DNA of 64,000 nt, taken from CAVYTF01 sp963708205. GTDB lineage: Bacteria > Bacteroidota > Bacteroidia > Chitinophagales > Chitinophagaceae. Location: contig OY970196.1 in NCBI GenBank assembly GCA_963708205.1, positions 2,790,001-2,854,000 of the forward strand. The letters are read 5' to 3'. Of the stretch, positions 36,956 to 45,924 are shown in pieces. The translations under genes were made by a program, and so were the position numbers. The notes under the pieces are model-generated. The model saw only the letters and a program-made list of their open reading frames with translations. It made no database searches and was not told the DNA's origin. Numbering within the stretch: the stretch's first letter is position 1; each line of letters opens with the position of its first letter.

Positions 36956-37143
36956 CCTTTCGGAAAACCGGAAGCCACTCCCGAAGATTCAGACATCGTT
37001 TCAGAAAATTCCGAATAAGGTGCTGAACGTTCAGGATGCCTTTCGGAAAAACAGGAAGCCACTGCTGAAGCTTCAGACATTGTTTCGGTAAATTCCGAAT
37101 AAGCCGCTGAACATTCCCGATGCCTTTCGGAAAAAACGGAATG
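36956..37143. repeat. Array 3: 21-bp periodic with an 84-bp higher-order unit
   Basis: Two full 84-bp units (the first 83 bp, one A short) and a partial third begin CCTTTCGGAAAA at 36956, 37039 and 37123. Each 84-bp unit is four 21-bp subunits, and most contain a short inverted repeat of the TTCGG/CCGAA or CTGAA/TTCAG kind. CTGAAGCTTCAG (37064-37075) and CTGAACGTTCAG (37022-37033) are perfect 12-bp palindromes. The minus strand reads open heptads (for example VFSERHR, EFTETMS). It lies in the divergent region between the propeller gene and the siderophore receptor. Confidence 0.88.
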
Positions 37144-37259
37144 CATTGCCGAAAAAAAATATCTTTCAACCCATCTTCATCTTTTTAAATAAACCTTGTA
37201 TGCTTTCTTTCGCCGTTGTTGGCGTTCTTTAAAAAAAAATGAATCTAAGATATTGGTGA

Positions 37260-37267
37260 TAAATTTG
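37260..37267 (+). promoter_or_regulatory. Candidate -7 element for the siderophore-type receptor
   Basis: TAAATTTG matches TAnnTTTG, 31 bp before the ATG at 37299. It lies 117 bp after the end of array 3. Confidence 0.42.
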
Positions 37268-37298
37268 TGTAAAAATCAAAAGCAAGTAAATTGAGGTC

Positions 37299-39659
37299 AT
37301 GACGAAATGGTTACCTGTTCTTATACTGTTGCTTTTCGTTTTTTGTTCAAAATCATTCTCTCAATCAAAATCCTCAGGTACTTTAAACGGCACTGTTTTT
37401 TCTACAGATGGCATGCCTGCATCATTTGTTACAATCAGGCTGCGAAGGCTGCAATTACAAACTTCTGCTGATGTTAACGGTAACTTTTCTTTCAAACAAT
37501 TACCTTCTGCTAATGATACGCTCGTTATCATTGGTATCGGTTTTAAGTCTTATAAAAAACCGGTTTTACTAAAAGCTTCGCAAACAGTTTCATTAGGTAT
37601 TATTCAACTTGAATATACCATATCGCAGTTGGAAGATATAGAAGTAACAGGCCGCATTGCCCATTCTTATAAAAGCGATTATTCTTTTTTTGGAGATAAA
37701 ACTGAAACGCCGTTGATTGATATTCCCCAATCTATTTCTACCGTTACAAAAGAAATGATCCAGGATAAAATGGAACTTACGGTAAAAGATGCAGTAGCAC
37801 AGGTTGCCGGTGTAAATGAATATTCGGGTTTTGATGAATATACAATAAGGGGCTTTCGCGCAGAGAATGCGCGTGATATAAACGGACTGCGCGGATACAA
37901 TACAACCTATACCAGCAGCATGCTTGTGAATATAGAAAGAGTTGAAGTAATAAAAGGACCTACAGCAACTTTATACGGAAACTGCGATCCCGGTGGCACC
38001 ATTAATCTTGTAACAAAAAAACCTTTGGAATATAATGAATCAAGCATTGATATTTATGCAGGAAGCTGGGATCATTCAAGGTTTGAAGGAGATGTTACAG
38101 GACCGTTGAATAAAAGCAAAACTTTGTTGTACAGGTTTAATGCAGGCTATGATAACACCAATTCTTTTCGCGATAATTACTATGCAAGATCCTATGAGCT
38201 TGCGCCTTCCCTTACTTTTAAACCAAGTGATGATTTTCATGTTAATATTGATCTTTCAGTTTCACATATCAATACTGTTTTAGACAGAGGTCAGCCGGGA
38301 TTTGAAGGCGACTCTACTTTAAAATCAACACCCATCAGTCTTTCCTTATCGCAGCCCGGCGATTGTCTGCATGAAACAGATTTTGCATCTGTTGTTTCTG
38401 CATCATATAAGATCAGTCCGCGGCTTACATTCAACACCGGTTATTTAAATTATATTACACAACAAAATGTGGCAGAACATGGTTTTAATAATTACATCAC
38501 ACCGGATTCAGTGAGCCTTTATTACAGCACATGGAATTATAATACCACAACAAATACCATCACCAATTATTTTACTTATAAATGCAATAGCGGAAAAGTT
38601 TCTCATCAATTGCTTTTGGGATATGATTTTGTAAAAAGCAAAGTTGATCTTAACCAGCAATACTATGAATTGCCTGATCAGTTTGGGGAAGGCAGCGGCA
38701 TTGTTGGCACATTCAGTTTACAACATCCGCAATATATAAACAGACCTGTGAGCAGCTATCAATTATCGGATTATGATAATGATGCAAGCGATATTAATGA
38801 TGATATTTATCACACGCAGGGAGTGTATGTGCAGGATGATATCAGTGCAGGGAAATGGAAGCTGCTGTTGAGTTTGCGTGAAGAATTTTATAAAGGTGGT
38901 GAAGACGACAGCGCAGATAATTTAACTGAAAAAGTATTTTTGCCAAGAGCGGGATTAGTGTATGAATTGAAACCGAATATCACTTCATATGTCACTTACA
39001 ACAAAGGCTTCGATCCCTTTGAAGCATCAACTGAACTGGAGATTTTTAATGAGCCTTTTAAACCTGTTATCAGCGAATTAATTGAAGGGGGCATTAAAGC
39101 TAATTTTTTTAAAAATAATTTTTCTACTTCGCTTGCATTGTATCAGTTAACTGTAGAAAATGTTGCGGTTAATGCTAACATTCCTTCTAATCCCAATCTT
39201 TTTGTACAACAGGGTCAGGATAGATCACGTGGTATAGAATTGGAAGGCACAGGAAATATAATGAGTAATTTAAGTGTTGCTGTTTCTTATGCTCACAACA
39301 TTGCTAAAGTTACTGAAAGTAAAGTGCCTTCTGATGTTGGAACAATTTTAGAGAATGCACCAAAAGATGCGAGCAACAGTTTCTTTAAATATACAATTGT
39401 GAGCGGCAGTTTAAAAGGACTGGGATTTATTATTGGTCATTCACAGGTTGGTATGCGCAACACACTCGATCAGCAAATAAAATTACCGGGATACTGCATA
39501 TTTAACGCAGGTTTGGTGTATGGCTATAAACATGCAACCATCGCATTTAATGTTAATAATCTTACAGACAGAGCATACTGGGAAGCAGCTTATAATAATA
39601 TAAGTAAATGGCCAGGTGCACCACGCAATTTTATGATCAGGGTTGGGTATCAATTTTAG
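37299..39659 (+). CDS. TonB-dependent siderophore-type receptor
   Basis: This is a 786-residue outer-membrane receptor. Signal peptide about 1-22; carboxypeptidase-regulatory-like domain about 28-105 (LNGTVFSTDGMPASFVTIRL); plug about 130-245 with TPLIDIPQSISTVTKEMI, YTIRGFRAENARDINGLRG and the siderophore-receptor signature GPTATLYGNCDPGGTINLV; barrel ending in MIRVGYQF. It probably takes up an iron chelate; a Fur site was not identified. Array 3 is upstream, and the preceding divergent gene is the secreted propeller. Confidence 0.92.
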   Translation: MTKWLPVLILLLFVFCSKSFSQSKSSGTLNGTVFSTDGMPASFVTIRLRRLQLQTSADVNGNFSFKQLPSANDTLVIIGIGFKSYKKPVLLKASQTVSLGIIQLEYTISQLEDIEVTGRIAHSYKSDYSFFGDKTETPLIDIPQSISTVTKEMIQDKMELTVKDAVAQVAGVNEYSGFDEYTIRGFRAENARDINGLRGYNTTYTSSMLVNIERVEVIKGPTATLYGNCDPGGTINLVTKKPLEYNESSIDIYAGSWDHSRFEGDVTGPLNKSKTLLYRFNAGYDNTNSFRDNYYARSYELAPSLTFKPSDDFHVNIDLSVSHINTVLDRGQPGFEGDSTLKSTPISLSLSQPGDCLHETDFASVVSASYKISPRLTFNTGYLNYITQQNVAEHGFNNYITPDSVSLYYSTWNYNTTTNTITNYFTYKCNSGKVSHQLLLGYDFVKSKVDLNQQYYELPDQFGEGSGIVGTFSLQHPQYINRPVSSYQLSDYDNDASDINDDIYHTQGVYVQDDISAGKWKLLLSLREEFYKGGEDDSADNLTEKVFLPRAGLVYELKPNITSYVTYNKGFDPFEASTELEIFNEPFKPVISELIEGGIKANFFKNNFSTSLALYQLTVENVAVNANIPSNPNLFVQQGQDRSRGIELEGTGNIMSNLSVAVSYAHNIAKVTESKVPSDVGTILENAPKDASNSFFKYTIVSGSLKGLGFIIGHSQVGMRNTLDQQIKLPGYCIFNAGLVYGYKHATIAFNVNNLTDRAYWEAAYNNISKWPGAPRNFMIRVGYQF

Positions 39660-39846
39660 CTTTTGCTATCACGTTGCAAAAGTTATTAAGATTAATAAGA
39701 TGAATTGCATAAAATTTGTAAAGAAGAAAGTTTAATTTTTTTATTGAGCAATTTGTTTTGTGCTTCATTTTACAATTATAAAATAAAACCCTTAAACCTT
39801 CATTCAAAAAATTTATCCATCCCTATATATTCCTTAAAATAAAACA

Positions 39847-40887
39847 ATGAAAAAATTATTTATTATTCTTTCTTTCTTCAGCATTCTTAATTATGCAAAT
39901 GCACAAAGAAATAATCCATTTGGTATTTTGCCAAATCATACACCGGTCGAGGCAGAGATAAAAACCGCAGAAGGCTTAGGCGTGCAGTATTTGCGCACGC
40001 ATGTTATTTTATCAGCGTATAACGGCACCATTGATGGTTATGATGACATGGTTAGGGCAGGATTTAAAATAATATTGAATGTAAACTTTGGCGAAGTAAA
40101 CCAGGGAGGCACAAAAGTGCCGGTACCATTTCCTACAGATCTGGCAAGTTATAGAAGTAAATTAAATAGCCTTTTAGATAAATATCATCCTGCATTACTT
40201 GTTGTAGAAAACGAAGAAACAAATGATGAATATCATTCAGGTCCTCCTCAGGATTATATCAATGAGTTAAAAATGGCCATCAATGTTGCACATGCACATG
40301 GGATTAAAGTTACTAATGGTGCGCTTACAACAAAATCACTCGTGTTACTTGTTTACCAGGATTATATAAACAGAGGCATGACAGCGCAAGCAAATGACTT
40401 TGCAAACCGTGCTATCGGTGGCAATATTGTTTCTGATCTTCCGGATCTTTCAAGACATGCTCCTTTAAAAAAGAAAGAAGAAATGGGACAGGAATTTGTA
40501 AATGCCTATAAATCTCTTGATCTTGATTATGTAAATTTTCATTGGTACGAACCTGTGATGGAACGTGTTGCCGGTGCCAGAAAATTTACTCAACCAAGCA
40601 ATCCGGATAATGTTGATCTAAGAGCTTTGGAAGAAGTTGTTGAATATCTGAAAAGAACAACCGGCAAACCTGTTATTACAAATGAGATAGGAGAATTAAA
40701 TCCATCGCCAACCATTGTTACCACTATGTTACAGAAGTTGTATGATATGAAATTACCTATCGTTGTTTGGTATAGCGGAGATCATACAGAAGTTGGAAAA
40801 TCAGTGTCTCTGCATGATGTGGCAACAGGAGATTTAAAACCAAATGGTTTGGCATTTGCAGATTTCATTAAAGCACATTACAGATAA
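39847..40887 (+). CDS. Secreted glycoside-hydrolase-like (clan A type) protein
   Basis: This is a 346-residue protein. Signal peptide 1-20 (ending ANAQ). The rest reads as a (beta/alpha)8 barrel: LRTHVIL, FKIILNVNF, LLVVENEETND with an Asn-Glu pair (N122-E123) typical of the acid/base end of strand 4, and KPVITNEIGEL (E280) typical of the nucleophile at strand 7. This pattern is that of clan A glycosidases, but I cannot name the family or sugar. It follows the TonB receptor on the same strand after a 187-bp gap. It may act on an extracellular polysaccharide. Confidence 0.72.
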   Translation: MKKLFIILSFFSILNYANAQRNNPFGILPNHTPVEAEIKTAEGLGVQYLRTHVILSAYNGTIDGYDDMVRAGFKIILNVNFGEVNQGGTKVPVPFPTDLASYRSKLNSLLDKYHPALLVVENEETNDEYHSGPPQDYINELKMAINVAHAHGIKVTNGALTTKSLVLLVYQDYINRGMTAQANDFANRAIGGNIVSDLPDLSRHAPLKKKEEMGQEFVNAYKSLDLDYVNFHWYEPVMERVAGARKFTQPSNPDNVDLRALEEVVEYLKRTTGKPVITNEIGELNPSPTIVTTMLQKLYDMKLPIVVWYSGDHTEVGKSVSLHDVATGDLKPNGLAFADFIKAHYR

Positions 40888-40899
40888 TTTTTTGGAGTT

Positions 40900-41475
40900 T
40901 TATAAAAGAGTTTTGATAAAATTCCCAATAGTATTGCCTGCAATTACAGCATCTACTTTTACAGTGTTTATAGCATGTTTGGGCATATAGTCTATCTCAG
41001 CAGTTTCAGGTTGTTGTACGATTGTATAACCACCGTGATCTGAAATTTTTTGCAAACCCTGAGAACCATCTGCACTTGCACCTGATAATAAAAGGCCAAT
41101 TAGTTTTGATTGAAAAATTTGTGCAGCAGACTCAAAAGTTACATCAATGCTTGGTCTGCTGAAATTTATTTTTTCAGACACATCGAGTGAAAAAGTATTT
41201 TCATCTTCCAATAACAAATGATAACCGGCCGGTGCTATATAAATGCCACGATTTTCTATATTTTCTTTGTCTTCAACCTCCTTTACCGGTCTTTTTGTTT
41301 TTGATGATATAAGATCTTTAAGAAAAGAAGTGGTTGTATTATTTCTATGCACAATTATTATCATCACAACATCAAATTCTTCTAAACTGCCAATAATTTT
41401 AAGCAATGTTTCAAGGCTTCCTGCAGAACCTCCGATTGCAATAACAGTATATTTTCTCACATCATTTTTCTCCAT
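40900..41475 (-). CDS. CheB-type protein-glutamate methylesterase, no receiver domain
   Basis: This 191-residue protein is a lone CheB catalytic domain. The Ser is in AIGGSAGS (S17), His in IVHRNN (H43), and Asp in SGASADGSQGL (D136), matching the Ser-His-Asp triad. CheB normally removes methyl groups from chemoreceptors. The N-terminal receiver domain of ordinary CheB is absent, so it is not switched by CheA in the usual way. It overlaps cheR by 19 bp and lies at the end of the signalling cluster. Confidence 0.9.
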   Translation of the reverse strand: MEKNDVRKYTVIAIGGSAGSLETLLKIIGSLEEFDVVMIIIVHRNNTTTSFLKDLISSKTKRPVKEVEDKENIENRGIYIAPAGYHLLLEDENTFSLDVSEKINFSRPSIDVTFESAAQIFQSKLIGLLLSGASADGSQGLQKISDHGGYTIVQQPETAEIDYMPKHAINTVKVDAVIAGNTIGNFIKTLL

Positions 41476-42290
41476 ATTTTTTCTTTACTATCAACTTGTT
41501 TAAACTTACCGGAGATTGCAGAAAAGACAATATTTTCTTTTGAACCTAAAAATAAAAACCCCAATTTTTCTAAACTTTCATCAAACAATGTAAGTACCTT
41601 ATCCTGCAAATCTTTATTAAAATAAATGAGCACATTACGGCAAACGATCAAACTAAATTCATTGAAAGATCTGTCAGAAACAAGGTTATGCGTGCCAAGA
41701 ATAATTTTTGTTTTCAGATGATCATTAAATTTTACATAATCATAATGCGCAGTATAATATGCAGAAAAATCTTTTGTACCTCCTGACAAAATATAGTTGG
41801 TTGAATACTGTTTTATTTTGCTGATAGGAAAAATTCCTTCCCTGATATTTTCTATCAATGAAGCATTGATGTCGGTTGCATATATCAAAGACTTGTGTAA
41901 TAAATTTGCTTCATGTAATAGTATTGCCATTGAATAAACTTCTTCGCCGGTTGAGCAGCCGGCATGCCAAATACGAATGAACGGATAAGTGCCAAGTATC
42001 GGTAAGATTTTTTCTCTCAGGTATTTAAAAGTGAGAGGATCGCGAAACATTTCTGTAACACTAATCGTTAGCTCCCGAACAAGAAATTTTATATATCCCA
42101 CTTCATATCTCACGCGATAAAGCAGCTCGGCAAAGTTTGAAAAATGATCAATGATAAATAAACGGTTTATCCTTCTTTTTAAAGCGGCTTTTGCATAATT
42201 AGTAAAATCATAACCATATATCCGATAAATTTCATTTAATAATAAATCAAATTCTTCTTCACTCACATAATTTGCTGCCTCGGCTTTCAT
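41457..42290 (-). CDS. CheR-type protein-glutamate methyltransferase
   Basis: This 277-residue protein transfers methyl groups from S-adenosylmethionine to glutamates. An N-terminal helical domain is followed by ELTISVTEMFRDP (74-85) and the SAM-binding HAGCSTGEEVYS (109-120), with LIVCRNVLIYFN further on, all CheR signatures. No MCP receptor, CheA or CheW is in the window, so the natural target is more likely the adjacent hybrid kinase. It is 20 bp downstream of that kinase gene and overlaps cheB. Confidence 0.92.
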   Translation of the reverse strand: MKAEAANYVSEEEFDLLLNEIYRIYGYDFTNYAKAALKRRINRLFIIDHFSNFAELLYRVRYEVGYIKFLVRELTISVTEMFRDPLTFKYLREKILPILGTYPFIRIWHAGCSTGEEVYSMAILLHEANLLHKSLIYATDINASLIENIREGIFPISKIKQYSTNYILSGGTKDFSAYYTAHYDYVKFNDHLKTKIILGTHNLVSDRSFNEFSLIVCRNVLIYFNKDLQDKVLTLFDESLEKLGFLFLGSKENIVFSAISGKFKQVDSKEKIWRKMM

Positions 42291-42310
42291 AAGATTTTTT
42301 GTGACGATTT

Positions 42311-45300
42311 TTAATTGTCATACAACCAAACTCTTAATAAAGAAATAAGTTGATCAACATCAACAGGCTTGGTAATATAGTCTGAAGCTCCGGCACTAAT
42401 ACATTTCTCGCGATCGCCTGTCATTGCTTTTGCAGTGATGGCAAGTATTGGCAGATCTTTATATTTTAAATTTTCGCGTATGCGTTTTATAGCATCGTAA
42501 CCATCCATTTCGGGCATCATCATATCCATTAAGATCAAATTTATTTTTGCATTTTCTTCCAATTGTTTTAGCGCGTCTTTACCGTCGGTTGCAGAAATTA
42601 TTTTCATTCCGTACATCTCCAAAGATTTGGTAATGGAAAATATATTGCGCACATCATCATCTGCTATCAAAACAGTTTTTCCCTGCAGCACTTCATTGTA
42701 CTCAGTATTTTTTTTATTTGTTGCTCCTGATCCTTTTGTTTTTTCTTCCACGCGATGCAAAAACAAAGACACTTCATCCAGTATTCTTTGATAAGAATGT
42801 GCTGTTTTTATAACAATAGAATCAGCATATTTTTTTATCTGGAATTCTTCCGGCTGAGATAAATTTTTGCCGGTGAAAATTATAATAGGAAGATTCTCTA
42901 AACCTTCCGTTTGCTTTACTTCTGCCAAAGTATCGTAAGTTGTTTTTTCAGGATATCCTAAATTTACAATTACACAGTTTACTTCGTTTTGCTTTAATGC
43001 TTTGATGCTTTCCTGAATATTGTTTTTTATTTCAGAATGTATGTTGTGATTTTCAAGAAAATAAGAAAGGGCCTGCGCATGTTTTATATTCTCCTCAACT
43101 ATTAAAACTTTTTTAGGAGTATGCGTAAGTGCGTCTTCTATTTTTTGAAATACTTCATTCAATTTTTCAACTGACACAGGCTTGTTAATAAAATCAACAA
43201 CTGTTTTTGAAAAGCTTTTTGTTTTTATATCATGCGCAGACATGATGTGCAAAGGAATATTTTTAGTTGAAAGATTTGTTTTCAATTCATCTATTATTTC
43301 CCAGCCACTTTTTATGGGCAATTGCATATCGAGCAGAATGCCGGTTGGAATAAATTGCTTTGCAAGTTGTACGCCTTCATCACCGCGAACAGCTACAATT
43401 CCTTTGTATTTTTTTTGTCTTGCATAATCGAGTAAAAGATTAGCAAAGTCAGTATCATCTTCAATGATCAATATTATTTTATCATCAGCAAGTATTTCAT
43501 TTCTATCGTCCGGGATGGATGAGGGAATGGTATTCGTTATAAATTTTTCTTTAGAAATATTGTCTTTTAATTTCTCAAATTCATCAACATTAATTTTAGA
43601 ATAATTCGATGATTTTTTTTGTTGTTGTTGCTCATTTTTCTCAAGCGGTAATGTTAATGTGAATGCGCTGCCTTTATTTTCTTCGCTGTATAATGTAATT
43701 TCTCCGCCTAAAAATTTTGCAAGCTGGCTGCTGATTGAAAGTCCTAATCCTGTGCCGCCATATTTTCTGCGTGTTGATCCGTCTGCCTGCTGAAACGCTT
43801 CAAAAACGAGTTGCTGTTTATCCGTTGGTATACCAATGCCTGTGTCTGTTACCGTAAAATTTATTGCATTTGCTTCTTTAAATATTTTCATTATAACAGA
43901 ACCATGTGCTGTAAATTTTAATGCGTTTGAAATTAAGTTGCGCAAAATTTGTTCAAGTCTTAACCTGTCTGTTTGTATTTTTTTTGGTAAATTTTTATCT
44001 ATGTCAATAACAAAATCAATTCCTTTATCTTTTGCCATTGGATTGAATAAAGCTTTTAGTTCGTTGCACACTTCTGCAATTGATACATCCTTTATTTCCA
44101 GTTTCATTTTGCCTGCTTCAATTTTAGAAAGATCTAAAATCTCATCAATTAAACTTAATAATCCATCACCGGATTTTTTAATAACGCTTGCATATTCTAC
44201 CTGCTCATTTGATAAATTTCCTGTTTGATTTTCAGTCAATAAACGGGAGAGCAATAAAATAGAATTAAGTGGCGTTCGCAATTCGTGGGACATGTTTGCC
44301 AAAAACTCAGATTTATATTTTGCACTTTGCGCAAGCTCTTCTGCTTTAGCCTGAATATCAAGATTACGTTCCAAGATCAATTCATTTTTTTCTTCCAATA
44401 ATCTGCTTCGTTCCTGTAATTCAGCATTGGTTTCAAGTAATTCTTCCTGTTGCACGCGCAGTTCTTCTTCTGAGGTTTGTAATTTTGCTGACTGCGCTTC
44501 CAATTCAGAATTATTATTTTCTAATTCAATTTGCTGCGATTGCAATTCTTCAGACTGGGCTTGCGTTTCAGATAATAATTCCTGTAAATTTTGATGATCG
44601 CGCGCACTGTTTACAGCCATACCAATATTAAAAATTGCTGCACGTAAAAATTCATAAATGGCATTTGAATATGGTTGAATTGATGCAATTTCAATAACGC
44701 CTTTTAAATTTTTTTCGTAGAAAACAGGTATCGCAATAATGGATGTTGGTTTGATGCTTCCGGCAGAATAATTTATTACAAATGCATCGTCAGAAATATC
44801 TTCAAGCATCATTTTTTTTTGTGATAATGCGCATTGTCCTGCTAAGCCTTCTCCAATTGCTACTTCTTTTTTTATTTTATTTTTGTTGAGGCCAATACTT
44901 GCATAAAGGCTTAAAGTATTCTCATCTTTCAAAAGATAAAAAGCACCTAATTGAGATTCGGTATATTTTGTAATGAAATCAATAATATTATAAACAAGCA
45001 CTTCCATATTTTTTTCACCGATCATCTTTTCATTTAATATTGCAATGCCTGTTTGAAGCCACTTTTTTTCTGATAAATTTGTAAATGAATAATCCAATGA
45101 CTCTGCCATTTTATTCAATGAAAATGCAAGAGAGCCCAGCACATCTTTTCCTTTATCATCAACGCGGATTTTATAATTGCCTGAAGAAATTTTATCTGCT
45201 ATGTTTTGTATAATATTTATGCGGGTTGTAACTTCTTCATCCTTTTGCTGTAATTGTTTTTGAAGCTTTATTCTTTTATCAAAATCACTGTTTACTTTAA

Positions 45301-45895
45301 AAAAAGATATTAGTGTTATGATGAAAGAAAGCAATGATACAACCACTATTAATGTTGGTGTTGATGAAGCAAATTTGTTCAGGTTTTCAGTGCGCGCAAT
45401 CAATAAAATCTGTTCCCTGTTTTCCATTTGCTGCACCAAACTTCGTGCTTCATTCATGTAATCATTTCCCTGTTTTATTTGTTCGGTTGTGGCGTTTATT
45501 CCTAATCTTTTAGTATCAATAAGTTTTTGTAAAATGTCAAATCTTTCTTCTGTAATATTTCTCAATGCTGCAATTGGTTGCTTTTGTGCGGGGTTATCTT
45601 TTGTTAAAACACTTACTTCTTCAATAGTGTTCAGGGCTTTGGCTTCAGCGCCATTGTATGCCGTTAAAAAGTCTGGATTGCCCGTAAGTAAAAATCCTCT
45701 TTGTCCTGATTCCGCATCTTTTAAAACAGAGATAATACTCTCAAGTTTATAAATGACAACATTGGTATGATTAACCCATTTTTGGCTGAACAATAAATTG
45801 TCAATGCTGATGTAAGATGCGATAGAACTGACGATGAGTAAAAAAAGTGAGACACTGTAACCAATTATTAAATTTCTTTTAAGAGCTGAATTCAT
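42311..45895 (-). CDS. CHASE3-HAMP-GAF hybrid histidine kinase with three receiver domains
   Basis: This 1194-residue protein contains, in order: TM1 (about 10-28), a CHASE3 sensor (about 40-178; ESGQRGFLLTG), TM2 (about 181-199), HAMP (about 200-270), GAF (about 285-430), a long Gln/Glu-rich coiled coil (about 438-525), HisKA with H537 in SHELRTPLN, and HATPase. Three receivers follow (about 800-915, 930-1045, 1070-1190). Receivers 1 and 3 keep the phospho-acceptor Asp (LLDMQLP; LMDMMMPEMDG); receiver 2 has Asn in that place (VIVNLGYPE). The coiled coil with Glu/Gln pairs resembles the methylated helices of chemoreceptors. The stimulus is unknown. Confidence 0.92.
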   Translation of the reverse strand: MNSALKRNLIIGYSVSLFLLIVSSIASYISIDNLLFSQKWVNHTNVVIYKLESIISVLKDAESGQRGFLLTGNPDFLTAYNGAEAKALNTIEEVSVLTKDNPAQKQPIAALRNITEERFDILQKLIDTKRLGINATTEQIKQGNDYMNEARSLVQQMENREQILLIARTENLNKFASSTPTLIVVVSLLSFIITLISFFKVNSDFDKRIKLQKQLQQKDEEVTTRINIIQNIADKISSGNYKIRVDDKGKDVLGSLAFSLNKMAESLDYSFTNLSEKKWLQTGIAILNEKMIGEKNMEVLVYNIIDFITKYTESQLGAFYLLKDENTLSLYASIGLNKNKIKKEVAIGEGLAGQCALSQKKMMLEDISDDAFVINYSAGSIKPTSIIAIPVFYEKNLKGVIEIASIQPYSNAIYEFLRAAIFNIGMAVNSARDHQNLQELLSETQAQSEELQSQQIELENNNSELEAQSAKLQTSEEELRVQQEELLETNAELQERSRLLEEKNELILERNLDIQAKAEELAQSAKYKSEFLANMSHELRTPLNSILLLSRLLTENQTGNLSNEQVEYASVIKKSGDGLLSLIDEILDLSKIEAGKMKLEIKDVSIAEVCNELKALFNPMAKDKGIDFVIDIDKNLPKKIQTDRLRLEQILRNLISNALKFTAHGSVIMKIFKEANAINFTVTDTGIGIPTDKQQLVFEAFQQADGSTRRKYGGTGLGLSISSQLAKFLGGEITLYSEENKGSAFTLTLPLEKNEQQQQKKSSNYSKINVDEFEKLKDNISKEKFITNTIPSSIPDDRNEILADDKIILIIEDDTDFANLLLDYARQKKYKGIVAVRGDEGVQLAKQFIPTGILLDMQLPIKSGWEIIDELKTNLSTKNIPLHIMSAHDIKTKSFSKTVVDFINKPVSVEKLNEVFQKIEDALTHTPKKVLIVEENIKHAQALSYFLENHNIHSEIKNNIQESIKALKQNEVNCVIVNLGYPEKTTYDTLAEVKQTEGLENLPIIIFTGKNLSQPEEFQIKKYADSIVIKTAHSYQRILDEVSLFLHRVEEKTKGSGATNKKNTEYNEVLQGKTVLIADDDVRNIFSITKSLEMYGMKIISATDGKDALKQLEENAKINLILMDMMMPEMDGYDAIKRIRENLKYKDLPILAITAKAMTGDREKCISAGASDYITKPVDVDQLISLLRVWLYDN

Positions 45896-45924
45896 AACTG
45901 TTATTTATTGTGCTTCTTGTTATT

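Noticed and set aside
36781..37298. Small protein encoded by array 3 on the minus strand (66-75 codons)
   Set aside because: Repeat-driven open frames in two phases, without start context or family; recorded as a repeat instead.
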